Shown here: in pieces, positions 51,046 through 60,236 of the stretch
How positions within the stretch are numbered: position 1 is the first letter of the stretch
Layout: the number at the start of each line of letters is the position of its first letter
Origin: Pseudomonas sp. 21
Lineage (GTDB): Bacteria; Pseudomonadota; Gammaproteobacteria; Pseudomonadales; Pseudomonadaceae
Reading direction: 5' to 3'
DNA length: 64,000 bases
NCBI RefSeq assembly: GCF_000955805.1
Contig: NZ_JYOA01000008.1
Coordinates: 106,187 to 170,186, forward strand
The notes under the pieces: model-generated
Database searches by the model: none
Seen by the model: only the letters and a program-made list of their open reading frames with translations
What the model was told of the DNA's origin: nothing
Program-made: the position numbers and the translations under genes

Positions 51046-51629
51046 TGCACGCCCTCCTTGGCGGGTACGTTCTTGGCGGGCATCTGCTCGAAGCCCTTGT
51101 CGACCATCTGCAGGATCAGGTTCTTGGCGTGCTCACGGTTCTGCAGTTGGAACAGGCCAGGGGCGGCCGAGACCAGCTGCGTCATGGGCATCTTGCCCAG
51201 CGGGTACATCTTCTGTTCGACGTGCGCGTCCGGCTTGCAGAGGAAGTCGCGGCTCTGGGCGATCCACGCCTCGGGCTTCTTCTGCCACTCCTTGGAAACC
51301 TTCTTCGGACGGATGTCGTTGTAGAACTTGTCGTAGTTCTGCGCGCCGTTGAGGCGCACGCGGTTCTTCGCGCAGTCGACCTCGACGTCATAGGCGGTGA
51401 AGGTCGGCTTGGCGCCTTCCTCGTAGAACTGGTAGACGCCCAGCGAGCGCACGCCGTTCTTGCGGTCGTAGATGTTGGCGGGGTCGCCATCGACGACGAA
51501 GAGTTCGTTCTTGTAGAGGCTGCCCTGCTGGTGAATCAGCCAGAAATCGCCAGAGGGGCCTTCCGCTTGCGCGGCGAGCGGGCTGCAAAGCAGCAGGGCA
51601 GGCAGCCAGGGCCTGAGGGGCTTGAGCAT
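51042..51629 (-). CDS. Exported protein of unknown function, first in a four-gene run
   Basis: A 195-residue protein with a Sec signal peptide (cut after 'AAQA'). The mature part is mixed ('FWLIHQQGSLYKNELFVVDGDP', 'AYDVEVDCAKNRVRL', 'PMTQLVSAAPGLFQLQ') and has two Cys. An in-frame upstream GTG/ATG extension to 51722 would precede the hydrophobic segment and is rejected. It is coupled to the lipoprotein gene by a 4-base overlap. I do not recognise the family. Confidence 0.8.
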   Translation of the reverse strand: MLKPLRPWLPALLLCSPLAAQAEGPSGDFWLIHQQGSLYKNELFVVDGDPANIYDRKNGVRSLGVYQFYEEGAKPTFTAYDVEVDCAKNRVRLNGAQNYDKFYNDIRPKKVSKEWQKKPEAWIAQSRDFLCKPDAHVEQKMYPLGKMPMTQLVSAAPGLFQLQNREHAKNLILQMVDKGFEQMPAKNVPAKEGVQ

Positions 51630-51886
51630 GACGGACAGTCCTTTGCCGTTGTGATCGCCGGAGCACAGCGCACCCCGGCGAAAGAAGGGTAGGAATCTAG
51701 TGGCGCAGGTTTGGACGGTCAACCGAAGTGTAGGAATTCTGTGACAGACGGCAGTGAAGTTTTCGTGTTGAAAAGACCCTGAAGTGACGGCTCCCGCTTG
51801 AGGGGGCGGCCTTTGCGCCGCTGCGCAGGCCGCGGCGAAAGCCGCACTTCAAGGCGGCCAACGCCGCCTGCTTCAGGGGGCGGGCG

Positions 51887-52795
51887 TCAAGGCGAGATGA
51901 ATTTTCGAATCGCCTGGATCGTCGGCGCCGGCGCTTCTTCCATCAGCCAGTGACCCGCGCCGGGCACCACCACTTCGGTGACATTATCGGCGGCATTGCG
52001 CATGACGATGGCTTCGTTGGCGCCGAAGGACTTTTCCCCGCCGACGGCGAGCACCGGCATCGTCAGCCGCGTCTTGTTCGACGCCTCGTTGTCCACGGCA
52101 TCCTGGCGAATGCTGCGGAACTGGGAGAACGCCGCATGCATCGCTCCGGGGCGGGCGTAGAGCTTGGCGTAATGCTGCCGGGTGGCTTCGTCGACCTTGT
52201 GCGGGTCGCCGGCGAACTCGTTCCAGAAACGGTCCAGGTAGATGCGTTCGCGCCCGGCCACCAGCCGCTCCATGTCGGCGCCGCCGAAGTCGAAGTGCCA
52301 GAGCATCGGCGAGCGGACGATGTCATTCCACGGCGGGATGCCGGGCACCGGGGCGTCCATCACCACCAGGCGCTCGGTCTGCTGCGGGTAACGCGCTGCA
52401 TAGGCGTAGGCGACCATGGTGCCGATGTCATGGCCGACGACGACGGAATGCTCGATGCCCAGCGAAGCCAGCACCGCGCGGACGTCGCCGGCCTGGGTCT
52501 TCTTGTCGTAGCCGCTGGCGGGGATCGACGACAGGCCCATGCCGCGCAGGTCCGGCACCACCACGGTGTGGTCCTTGGCCAGGTCCGTGGCCAGCGGTGC
52601 CCACATGTCGCCGGTATCGCCGAAACCATGCAGGAGGACCACCGCCGGCCCGCTGCCGCCGACGCGCACGTGGATGGTCGCGCCGTCTACGGCAACGTCC
52701 TGGGTCCGGAAGGAGGAGGGGAAAGCTACGATCCCGGCCTGGGCCGGCACACTCAGGATCACCAGCAGGGATGCGGTCAGCAGGGAGCGGATCAT
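51887..52795 (-). CDS. Exported alpha/beta hydrolase (Asp nucleophile)
   Basis: A 302-residue protein with signal peptide (residues 1-20, 'SVPAQA') and TGGAGAG before the ATG. 'LLHGFGDTGDMW' is the oxyanion region, D123 in 'VGHDIGTMVAY' the nucleophile and H282 in 'GAGHWLMEE' the catalytic base. This is the fluoroacetate dehalogenase/soluble epoxide hydrolase type. With the two at 11.1-13.5 kb this makes three exported Asp-nucleophile hydrolases in the window. It stands alone, and the substrate is unknown. Confidence 0.88.
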   Translation of the reverse strand: MIRSLLTASLLVILSVPAQAGIVAFPSSFRTQDVAVDGATIHVRVGGSGPAVVLLHGFGDTGDMWAPLATDLAKDHTVVVPDLRGMGLSSIPASGYDKKTQAGDVRAVLASLGIEHSVVVGHDIGTMVAYAYAARYPQQTERLVVMDAPVPGIPPWNDIVRSPMLWHFDFGGADMERLVAGRERIYLDRFWNEFAGDPHKVDEATRQHYAKLYARPGAMHAAFSQFRSIRQDAVDNEASNKTRLTMPVLAVGGEKSFGANEAIVMRNAADNVTEVVVPGAGHWLMEEAPAPTIQAIRKFISP

Positions 52796-53203
52796 CGTGA
52801 ACTCTCCAGAGGTCGACTGGAGGAGCGTAGTTCGGTTTGCGATTCGCACACGGGCCTGCGTTATCGAGGTTCGGCGCTACTCGATCCGCCCGAGAGAAGC
52901 CAGTCCGCCGCGACACCGATCTGACCTTGGGAGGCTTCAGCCAGCGGGTGAAGATGAAGCGCGCCGTTCATGCCCTCGGCCCCCTCGGCGGAGGGCACGG
53001 CATCGAGTAACCGGTTTGCAGTCCCTGATGCTGTTCGGACAGGGCCTGCGGGGTTATCAGCAATGGCGCTGCTCACCCTGCTGCGAGCCCGATGCAGTCA
53101 CCGGTAATGCGCGTGAAGAATGGGCGGAACAGGCGCCAGAGATCGACCCACCCGGTATGAGTCGCCGGGGTGCCTTTTGTGGCGGTAGCGGGCAGCAGCA
53201 CCT
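52796..53203. other. Intergenic region, no supported gene
   Basis: 408 bases between two leftward genes. The only open frames are short and use GTG without ribosome sites. The right part probably carries 3' sequence of the ATP-grasp transcript and the left part the promoter of the hydrolase. I find no hairpin terminator. Confidence 0.5.
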
Positions 53204-54277
53204 TCAACTCGCCAGCAATGACGGCCGGTTCAGGTCATCGGGCAGTGCAAACGTGGTTTCCACATAACGCCGCGCATGGATGGCCTGCGCCGGGACCACG
53301 GGAGGGTCCAGCGCCTCTCCCGAGAAACAGCGCAGGTGATTGGTCACCATGTCGTATCCGGAAAGATGGCTGAACGCGACCCCGCCGGAAAAACGCGGGT
53401 TGATGTCCATCACCAGTGGCCAGTCCCCGCCGACCAGGAATTCGATATTGATGCAGCCGTCGAGCCCCAGCGTCAATGCTATCTGGGAGGCGGCATCGAG
53501 CAGTGCCGGTTCGTCGAGCATCCTGACGGTGACACCGGCTCCGTTGGAGGTTCGTACCAGCTCCTTGCGCGCCATGCCGGCCCATTGTCCCGTCGCTCGT
53601 CGGCGGACGATGTCCACCACGTAGACATCGCCATCCAGCAGCGGCTGCACGACGTAGGGGCGGCTCCGCAGCTTCTTTCGCAGGTAGCCCAGGTCATCCG
53701 GATCGAGGATGCGCGCCAGTCCTTCGCTGCTTCTGCCGTCGCGTGGTTTGGCGTGCAGCGGGAATGGCAGGTCGTCCACCTCGGGGTCTTCCATCTTCCA
53801 GGTCGGGATCGGGTGGACGACCGGATGATCCCGGAAGGTGTCATGGACCAGCCATTTGTCCCGGCTGATGCGGACGGTTTCGGCGGGCACCATGCACAGG
53901 GTGACGCCTTGAGCGGAGAACTCCTGCCGATGAAGCGTGAAAGCGTCGACCTCCAGGTCAATCAGCGGCAGGACGTGGGTTACCTGCTCCAACCGGCAGA
54001 TGTCGAGCACGCGGGCGATATAGGCGGGGACGTCCCTGGCGGGAGGAACGCGGTGGAACGTATCCAGCATGGCCGAAGTGGCGCTCCACTCCCGCGGCAG
54101 TGTGCTGATACCCACCACGCGGGCCCTGGGGACCCGGCGCAGCGATTGGATGACCGCCTCGGCGCAGAACGATCCGATGGCGGTGACCAGGTAGATCGGC
54201 GAGCGATCCGGAACCGATTGAATGTCCAATTGAATACTCTGCCAGCAGTACGCCAATGAACAGGGCAGAACAATCAC
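53204..54277 (-). CDS. Orphan ATP-grasp ligase (carbamoyl-phosphate synthase-like)
   Basis: A 357-residue protein. After a pre-ATP-grasp nucleotide-fold domain ('IYLVTAIGSFCAEAVIQSLRR', about residues 28-130) comes the ATP-grasp domain with 'HAKPRDGRSSEG', 'VVQPLLDGDVYVVDIV' and the Mg site in 'NIEFLVGG...MDINPRFSGG'. This is the PylC/CarB-like group that joins a carboxylate to an amine. The GTG start is uncertain: the conserved part begins about 28 codons later and that leader is A+T-richer. No partner biosynthetic genes are adjacent, so the product is unknown. Confidence 0.85.
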   Translation of the reverse strand: MIVLPCSLAYCWQSIQLDIQSVPDRSPIYLVTAIGSFCAEAVIQSLRRVPRARVVGISTLPREWSATSAMLDTFHRVPPARDVPAYIARVLDICRLEQVTHVLPLIDLEVDAFTLHRQEFSAQGVTLCMVPAETVRISRDKWLVHDTFRDHPVVHPIPTWKMEDPEVDDLPFPLHAKPRDGRSSEGLARILDPDDLGYLRKKLRSRPYVVQPLLDGDVYVVDIVRRRATGQWAGMARKELVRTSNGAGVTVRMLDEPALLDAASQIALTLGLDGCINIEFLVGGDWPLVMDINPRFSGGVAFSHLSGYDMVTNHLRCFSGEALDPPVVPAQAIHARRYVETTFALPDDLNRPSLLAS

Positions 54278-54670
54278 ATCCTTCTTTTCAAGCCCTCACG
54301 TGGCTCCGTGCTTGTCCGTCAAGCTGATGGGAAAGCGTCGAGCCCGAGTAGTCCAGCCTGGCACTCCTGCCATCCTTCACCGCGCTGTAGATCGAGGCTG
54401 CGCGCGGACTGCTTAAGAATTCGTGAAGATCAGGTTGGGATTGTGCAGTGATGCGCCGTGCACTGGACGGCGCCGCTCAGGCGGTGGAGGTGTTGGGCGT
54501 GAGGCTGGAGGGCGTGCTTGCCAGTGCCCTTCGCGGACCGCTCGCACGGCGGTATCCGGAGGCGGAAGCCTTTGTATAATCGCCTTCCACAAGAGGCAGG
54601 ACAGGCTCTGTGCCGGGCCATGGCCCGAGAGACCCCGTCCGCCGACAAGAATTGGCAAAGGTACGCAGCA
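54278..54670. other. Intergenic region with promoter of the GlxA-type regulator
   Basis: 393 bases between divergent genes. It is A+T-richer near 54278-54300 and around 54405-54445. Apart from the -10 box noted separately I see no gene, hairpin or RNA. Confidence 0.5.
54575..54580 (+). promoter_or_regulatory. Consensus -10 box TATAAT
   Basis: TTTGTATAATCG in otherwise G+C-rich DNA, about 90 bases before the regulator start. No good -35 is present 17 bases upstream, so an activator is probably needed. Confidence 0.45.
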
Positions 54671-55693
54671 GTGGAAAGAAGACAATTCAGTGAGTCCATG
54701 CAGGGGCAGAACCTGCGCTTCGTCGGCGAGCGGAAAGCTGACTCGCAGGGACCACGCAAGGTCGGTTTCGTACTGCTGGAGAACTTCTCGCTGCCGGCCT
54801 TCACCCAGGCGCTGGACACCCTGGTCACCGCCAATCTGATTCGCGAAGGCGCTTTCTCCACGCGTACCTACAGCCTCGATGGCGAATCGGTAACCAGCGA
54901 CCTCGGGCTGGTCATCTGCCCGGCGTCCGCACTGGAAAGCAAATACCTGGACATGGACCTGCTGGTGGTCTGCGGCGGCCTGCGCACGCCGCTCAAGGAC
55001 ATGCCCAACCTGAGTCGCCTGCTGCACCTCGCCGCCGAGCGCGGCATCGCCCTGGCCGGCCTGTGGAACGGCGCCTGGTTCCTCGGCAAGGCCGGTTTGC
55101 TGGATGGGCACAAATGCGCGGTGCACCCGGAAAACCGTGCCTCGCTGGCGGAGGTCGCGCGCAACAGTGTGGTGACCGCCGAGAGCTACATCCTCGACCG
55201 CAACCGCCTCACCGCCGGCAGCCCGACCGGTGCCTTCAACCTGGTGCTGGAGTGGATCCACAACCTGCACGGGCGCGAGCTGGTGGAGGGCATCGTCGAT
55301 ATCCTCGCCTTCGAGGAATCCCGTTACCGCCGCACCCGTCCGGCGCTGCACGAGAAGATGACCCAGCCGTTGCGCGACGTGCTCAACCTCATGAGTGCGA
55401 ACATCGAGGAGCCGCTGAGCACGGATCAGCTTTCCGAGTGCGTGGGCCGCTCCAAACGCCAGCTGGAGCGGCTGTTCCAGGAGCAGCTGGGCACCTCGCC
55501 GGTGCGCTACTACCTGGAGCTGCGCATCACCGAGAGCCGGCGCCTGCTGCAGCATTCGGACCTGTCGCTGGTGGAGGTGGCGCTGGCCTGCGGTTTCGTT
55601 TCGCCCAGTCATTTCAGCAAGTGCTACACCTCGTTCTTCGGCCATTCGCCATCGAAGGAAGTGCGCTTCGGCTGTGTGCGCTCGGCCAAGTGA
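54671..55693 (+). CDS. GlxA-family regulator (DJ-1/PfpI domain + AraC HTH)
   Basis: A protein of about 340 residues with an N-terminal DJ-1/PfpI amidotransferase-like domain ('RKVGFVLLENFSLPAF', 'LLVVCGG', 'LAGLWNGAWFLGKAG', where the usual Cys is replaced by Trp/Asn context) and a C-terminal AraC-type HTH ('RSKRQLERLFQEQLGTSPVRYYLELRI' type block). In Pseudomonas this family includes GbdR, CdhR, SouR and ArgR, regulators of methylated amine, carnitine and arginine use. GTG 54671 is taken with AAAGG upstream; ATG 54698 is an equally possible start. The downstream dehydrogenase may be a target. Confidence 0.88.
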   Translation: MERRQFSESMQGQNLRFVGERKADSQGPRKVGFVLLENFSLPAFTQALDTLVTANLIREGAFSTRTYSLDGESVTSDLGLVICPASALESKYLDMDLLVVCGGLRTPLKDMPNLSRLLHLAAERGIALAGLWNGAWFLGKAGLLDGHKCAVHPENRASLAEVARNSVVTAESYILDRNRLTAGSPTGAFNLVLEWIHNLHGRELVEGIVDILAFEESRYRRTRPALHEKMTQPLRDVLNLMSANIEEPLSTDQLSECVGRSKRQLERLFQEQLGTSPVRYYLELRITESRRLLQHSDLSLVEVALACGFVSPSHFSKCYTSFFGHSPSKEVRFGCVRSAK

Positions 55694-55797
55694 GCGGCCC
55701 GGTCTGCGGGCCCGCAGTGCTTATCCAGTGGTGTTCCTCGCGCGGGTCGGCTGGTTAACTGCCAGGACGTGCGAACAACAAGAGCGAGGAACAGGAC

Positions 55798-56721
55798 GTG
55801 ATCTTTCTTTACAACGCCGAACCCGAACACGCGGACAAATGGAGGGCCCTGCTGGCCGCCCAGGTGCCGGGCCTTGAATTCGTCGAGGGCTTCGAGGCGG
55901 TCGATCCGGCGCGTGTTACCTACCTGCTGACCTGGAAGGCGGTCGCCGATATCGAGCGTTACACCAGCCTGCGCGTGCTGTTCGCGGCGGGCGCCGGGGT
56001 GGATCAGTTCGACCTGTCGAAGATCCCCGAATCGGTGGCGCTGGTGCGCATGGTCGATGATTCCCTGGCTGACATCATGGCGGAATTCGTGGTGATGTCC
56101 GCGCTGGCACTGCACCGGGAGATGCCGGCTTACCGTGCGGCCCAGGCCGGGCAGGTCTGGGAGTCGCTGAGCATCCTGCCGGCTTCCTCCAGCCGCGTCG
56201 GTGTGATGGGGCTGGGCCAACTGGGCCAGGCGTGCCTCGCGCAGTTGCGCCACCTGAAATTCCAGCTGCTGGGCTGGAACCGCTCCGAGCGGCAGATCGA
56301 CGGGGTAAAGACCTACACCGGCCCCGAGCAACTGGCGAGCTTCCTGGCCCAGTGTGACATCCTGGTTAACCTGCTGCCGCTGACCGACAGCACCCGCGCC
56401 ATCCTCAACCGCGAGACGCTGGCGCAACTGCCCAGGGGCGCGGGGCTGATCAATGTCGGCCGGGGTGAGCACGTGGTGGAGGCCGACCTGCTTGCGGCGC
56501 TGGATGCGGGGCAGGTCGGCGCGGCGATCCTCGATGTGTTCCACGAGGAGCCGCTGCCCGCGGGCCATCCGCTGTGGTCGCACCCGCAGGTCTGGGTCAC
56601 TCCGCACATCGCCAGCACCATGCAGGTGGAAGGCGGCGCGGCGGTGGTGGCGAAGAACATCCTGCGCGATCGGGATGGCGCCGAGCTGCTGCACACGGTG
56701 AATCGCCAGAGCGGCTACTGA
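55798..56721 (+). CDS. D-2-hydroxyacid dehydrogenase (glyoxylate/hydroxypyruvate reductase A-like)
   Basis: A 307-residue protein with the NAD(P) motif 'GVMGLGQLGQ' and the catalytic triad of the family: R in 'NVGRGEHVVE', E in 'DVFHEEPLP' and H in 'TPHIAS'. Length and the short N-terminal domain fit GhrA. It reduces 2-oxoacids such as glyoxylate or hydroxypyruvate. The GTG start has GAGGAA seven bases upstream. It follows the GlxA-type regulator in the same direction after about 100 bases, so may be regulated by it. Confidence 0.9.
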   Translation: MIFLYNAEPEHADKWRALLAAQVPGLEFVEGFEAVDPARVTYLLTWKAVADIERYTSLRVLFAAGAGVDQFDLSKIPESVALVRMVDDSLADIMAEFVVMSALALHREMPAYRAAQAGQVWESLSILPASSSRVGVMGLGQLGQACLAQLRHLKFQLLGWNRSERQIDGVKTYTGPEQLASFLAQCDILVNLLPLTDSTRAILNRETLAQLPRGAGLINVGRGEHVVEADLLAALDAGQVGAAILDVFHEEPLPAGHPLWSHPQVWVTPHIASTMQVEGGAAVVAKNILRDRDGAELLHTVNRQSGY

Positions 56722-56821
56722 CGCGTTTCGCTTATCACTGAAATAGCCGGCGCAAGCTGTTTGTCCGGAACGGCACTTTCGATACTGGCGGCTCCCGACT
56801 GCCGCTCAGGAAGTACCGTTC

Positions 56822-56947
56822 ATGGACCACGAACCGATCGATGCCCGCGATTTCGCCTTCATCCACTTCGCTGCCGTCGTTCTCTGCGGCTCGCTGATCG
56901 TCGCCCTGGCGTTGTTCCTGGCGCGGCTGGGCGTGCTGCTGCACTGA
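56822..56947 (+). CDS. 41-residue single-helix membrane protein
   Basis: MDHEPIDARDFAFIHFAAVV begins a peptide with an acidic N-terminus and one membrane helix (about residues 16-40). AGGAAG lies nine bases before the ATG, the right spacing, and the stop is followed at three bases by the convergent LysR gene. Small proteins of this kind are often missed by annotation. Function unknown. Confidence 0.55.
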   Translation: MDHEPIDARDFAFIHFAAVVLCGSLIVALALFLARLGVLLH

Positions 56948-56950
56948 GCA

Positions 56951-57793
56951 TCAGGTGGTGATGGCCTGGCTCAGCGTGCTGATCAGCGCGCGGGTCTGGG
57001 CGTCGCGATGGGCGCTGTAGAGCACCACGTCGCGGGGCGGCAGCTCCGGCAAAGCGAAGCGTTCGCGCACGTCCGTGCAACCGGCCGGCGCCATGCGTTC
57101 GACCATGGCGCCGATGCCGATACCGGCCGACACCGCCGCACCGATCGCGAGAATCCCCGAGCCGACGAAGGCTTCGCTCCAGCTGCGGTTCTGCGCCTGC
57201 AGGGCGCTGGTGACCATACTGCGCATACCGCAGGGCGCCGGCTGGATCGCCAGTGGCAGCGGCGCGTCGTGTTCCAGTTCGAAGGACCCGGCGGCCATCC
57301 AGCCGAAGCGTTCGCTGCCGATCACCTCGCCGTCCTGGCGGCGGTTGTCGTGGCGCAGGATCAGCGCGATATCCAGCGCGCCTTCCTCGTAGCTCTCCAG
57401 CATCTGCCGCGAAGTGCCCAGGCTGAAGGCCACGATTACCTCCGGATCGGCCTGGGCCAGGCGCCGCAGCCAATGGCTCAGGTCCGCGCCGAGGATGTGG
57501 TGGCTGACGCCGATACGCAGGGTGCGCCGCGGCGTTTCAAAGCAGCGCAGCGTTTCGTCGTAGCTCGCCAGCAGGCGGCGGGCGCTGGCAAGGAACACCG
57601 AGCCGTGGGCGGACAGGGTGACGCGGCGCGGCGTGCGCTCCAGCAGCGGGCGGCCGAGGGATTCCTCCAGGCGCTTGATCTTCAGGCTGATGGCTGCCTG
57701 GGTGGCGCCGGTAACCTCGGCGGCGCGGGTGAAGCTCTTCAGGTCGGCGACCAGCAGGAAGGCGCGGATGGCTTCTATGTCGGGGGTTTTCAT
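56951..57793 (-). CDS. LysR-family transcriptional regulator
   Basis: A 280-residue LysR protein starting MKTPDIEAIRAFLLVADLKS with a standard HTH ('GATQAAISLKIKRLEESLGR') and effector domain. An in-frame ATG at 57838 would add 15 residues not found in the family. It is divergent from the DinB gene across 106 bases. No clear palindrome is visible in between, and target and ligand are unknown. Confidence 0.92.
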   Translation of the reverse strand: MKTPDIEAIRAFLLVADLKSFTRAAEVTGATQAAISLKIKRLEESLGRPLLERTPRRVTLSAHGSVFLASARRLLASYDETLRCFETPRRTLRIGVSHHILGADLSHWLRRLAQADPEVIVAFSLGTSRQMLESYEEGALDIALILRHDNRRQDGEVIGSERFGWMAAGSFELEHDAPLPLAIQPAPCGMRSMVTSALQAQNRSWSEAFVGSGILAIGAAVSAGIGIGAMVERMAPAGCTDVRERFALPELPPRDVVLYSAHRDAQTRALISTLSQAITT

Positions 57794-57899
57794 GGCGGCG
57801 AATCGTCCTTGGGGCTGGCGCCAGTCTGGCAGTTGCACCGGCGCAACCCAAGCCCCGGATGCGCTACAGTGCCGCCTTCGCTACTGAGGAGGAATCGCG

Positions 57900-58391
57900 A
57901 TGCTGACCCAGGCCTTCGCCTACAAGTGCTGGTCGGACCGTCGGGCACTGGACGCCATCGCCCAGATCGACGCCGGGCGCTTCCCCGAGCAGCATGCCTT
58001 CGCGCTCCAGCAGCTCAACCACATGGCCATCGTCGAGGACCTGTTCCGCGCACGGCTGAGCGGCGAGGCGGACCCGCACCCGGCCACCAATACCCAGGCG
58101 GTGCCCGGTTACGACGAACTGCGCGAGCGCCTGCTGACCTCCGGCCAGTGGTACGTCGAGCAGCTCGCTGCCCTGACCCCGGAGCAGGGGCGTGAAGTCA
58201 TCCGCTTTCGCTTCACCGACGGCCGCAGCGGCAGCCTGACCCGCGAGGAGATGTTCTTCCACATCCTCAACCACGCCACCTACCACCGCGGCTCCATCGC
58301 CCGCGCGCTGGACCAGGCTGGCGTGGCGCACCCGGCGGACACCTACACGGTGTTCGTCCACGCCACCCAGCCGGAACGCCGCGAAGGCTGA
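57900..58391 (+). CDS. DinB/YfiT-family metal-binding protein
   Basis: A 163-residue four-helix protein with the DinB metal triad: H41 in 'LNHMAIV', H125 and H129 in 'LNHATYHRGS'. GAGGAGGA precedes the ATG. DinB-fold proteins include thiol-dependent S-transferases and damage-inducible proteins; in Gammaproteobacteria the thiol partner is usually unknown. It is divergent from a LysR gene that may regulate it and convergent with the ABC transporter operon. Confidence 0.9.
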   Translation: MLTQAFAYKCWSDRRALDAIAQIDAGRFPEQHAFALQQLNHMAIVEDLFRARLSGEADPHPATNTQAVPGYDELRERLLTSGQWYVEQLAALTPEQGREVIRFRFTDGRSGSLTREEMFFHILNHATYHRGSIARALDQAGVAHPADTYTVFVHATQPERREG

Positions 58392-58395
58392 GGGC

Positions 58396-59175
58396 TCAGC
58401 AGGCCACTTCGTCGATGATGATCTGCAGCGTCTGGCGTGAGCAGCGCTCGACTCGCGCCTGCACGCCGTAGACGTCCCCGAACAGCTGCGGAGTGAGGAT
58501 GCTTTCGGCGCCGCCGGCGGCGACCAGCCGGCCCTGGTGCAGCACCGCCAGTTGATCGGCGTAGCGCGCGGCGAGGCCGATGTCGTGCAGCACGGCGATG
58601 GCGATCAGGCCGTGGCGGCGCACTTCTTCCTGCACGCATTGCATGACCCGCAGCTGGTAGTTCAAATCCAGCGCGCTGGTGGGTTCGTCCAGCAGCAATA
58701 CCTGGGGGCGCTGCGCCAGCAACTGGGCCAGGCTGACCATCTGCCGCTGGCCGCCGGAGAGGCGGTCCAGGCGCTGGTCGCGCAGGTGCAGGATGCCGAC
58801 CCGGCGCAGCGCTTCGATGGCGGCGGCCAGCGGGTCGGCGCGGCGCAGCGCGTCGTCGAACGGGTTGACCCGCAGGCTGGCCAGCAGCGCATCGAGTACG
58901 CTCAGGGCGATGCCGCCGGGCAGGTGCTGCGGCATGTAGGCGATGCGCCGGCTGCGTTCGCCGACCGACAGCGACGCCAGGGACTGGCCGTCGAGGCTGA
59001 TGGTGCCGCGTACCCGCTCAAGCCCCGCGAGACCGCGCAGCAGGGTGGACTTGCCCGCGCCGTTGGGGCCGATCAGCGCGGTGAGGGTGCCGCGTTTCAG
59101 TTCCGGCAAGGTCACGTCGTGGACCACCGCATGGCGGCGGTAGGCGACCGTCAGGTTCCGGGCGAGCAGGCTCAT
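58396..59175 (-). CDS. Iron/haem-type ABC transporter ATP-binding protein
   Basis: A 259-residue FecE/BtuD-type ATPase: Walker A GPNGAGKST (residues 36-44), signature 'LSGGQRQ', Walker B 'VLLLDEP', and switch His in 'VLHDIGLA'. It is the third gene of a leftward operon with substrate-binding protein and permease; its ATG overlaps the permease stop by 4 bases. A Fur box precedes the operon, so iron (siderophore or haem) uptake is favoured over cobalamin. Confidence 0.95.
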   Translation of the reverse strand: MSLLARNLTVAYRRHAVVHDVTLPELKRGTLTALIGPNGAGKSTLLRGLAGLERVRGTISLDGQSLASLSVGERSRRIAYMPQHLPGGIALSVLDALLASLRVNPFDDALRRADPLAAAIEALRRVGILHLRDQRLDRLSGGQRQMVSLAQLLAQRPQVLLLDEPTSALDLNYQLRVMQCVQEEVRRHGLIAIAVLHDIGLAARYADQLAVLHQGRLVAAGGAESILTPQLFGDVYGVQARVERCSRQTLQIIIDEVAC

Positions 59176-60236
59176 GCGTGGCGTCCTCCCCGGCAGACCA
59201 GCACGACGAATACCGGCACGCCGACCAGTGCAGTGACGATACCCACCGGGACGATCAGCCCCGGCATCAGCAACTTGCTCGCCACTGACGACAGCGACAG
59301 CAGCAGCGCGCCGACCAAAGCGCTGGCCGGCAGGTAGAAGCGCTGGTCTTCGCCGATCAGCAGCCGCGCGATGTGCGGGCCGACCAGGCCGATGAAGCCG
59401 ATGGTGCCGACGAAAGCCACCGCGCACGCCGACAGCAGGCAGATGCGCAGCAGGGCGAAGCGGCGCAGGCGGCGCACGTCCACGCCCAGGCTGCGGGCGC
59501 GGTCCTCGCCCATGCGCAGCACGGTGAGCTTCGAGGCGGCGGACTGGGAGAAGGGCAGGCACAGGGCGAGCACCAGGGCCAGCGCGCCGGCCTTGTGCCA
59601 GTCGGCACGGGCGAGGCTGCCGAGGGTCCAGAACACCAGCTGTTGCAGTACGTCTTCGCTGGCCATCATCTGCAGCAGGGCGACCGCCGCATTGCAGCTG
59701 AATACCAGGGCGATGCCGAACAGCACCAGGCTTTCCACGCCGCCGCCGCGCAGGCGCGAGAGCCCTTGCAGCAAGACCAGCGACAGGCAGGCGAAAACGA
59801 AGGCGGCCACTGAAACGGCAGTGTTGGCCGACAGCCAGGCGTTGCCCAGGTGGAAGAAAATCGCCAGCGAAGCACCCAGCGCGGCGGAGGACGACACGCC
59901 GAGGGTGAAGGGGCTGGCCAGCGGGTTGTCGAGGATGGTCTGCATCTCCGCGCCGGCCAGTGCCAGCGCGCCGCCCACCAGCAATGCCATCACCGCGTAG
60001 GGCAGGCGCACGTTCCAGATGATCACCCGCTGGCTCGGCTCCAGATCAGCCGGGTGAAGCAGGCCGTGGAGCAGGGCGGAAGGCGTCAAGCCGGACGGCC
60101 CGCTGAGCAGGTCCCAGGCCAGGGAGCCGAGCAGCAGGGCGAGCAGGACGACCAGCACTGCCCCGCGGCGGCGTAGTTGCAGCCGGCGCTCACGGCGTGC
60201 CAGCTGCAGGTCGATGTTGTCTACGGCGACGTTCAT
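59172..60236 (-). CDS. FecCD-type ABC transporter permease
   Basis: A 354-residue permease with about nine to ten membrane helices and the family blocks 'NPLASPFTLGVSSSAALGA' and 'FIGLVGPHIARLLIGEDQR', the latter including the cytoplasmic coupling region. The first 25 residues are hydrophilic and Arg-rich. It is coupled by ATGA overlaps to both neighbours. A single permease gene implies a homodimer as in BtuC. Confidence 0.95.
   Translation of the reverse strand: MNVAVDNIDLQLARRERRLQLRRRGAVLVVLLALLLGSLAWDLLSGPSGLTPSALLHGLLHPADLEPSQRVIIWNVRLPYAVMALLVGGALALAGAEMQTILDNPLASPFTLGVSSSAALGASLAIFFHLGNAWLSANTAVSVAAFVFACLSLVLLQGLSRLRGGGVESLVLFGIALVFSCNAAVALLQMMASEDVLQQLVFWTLGSLARADWHKAGALALVLALCLPFSQSAASKLTVLRMGEDRARSLGVDVRRLRRFALLRICLLSACAVAFVGTIGFIGLVGPHIARLLIGEDQRFYLPASALVGALLLSLSSVASKLLMPGLIVPVGIVTALVGVPVFVVLVCRGGRHA

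Noticed and set aside
52861..53076. A 71-codon minus-strand open frame
   Set aside because: GTG start without ribosome site and no recognisable features; intergenic chance frame.
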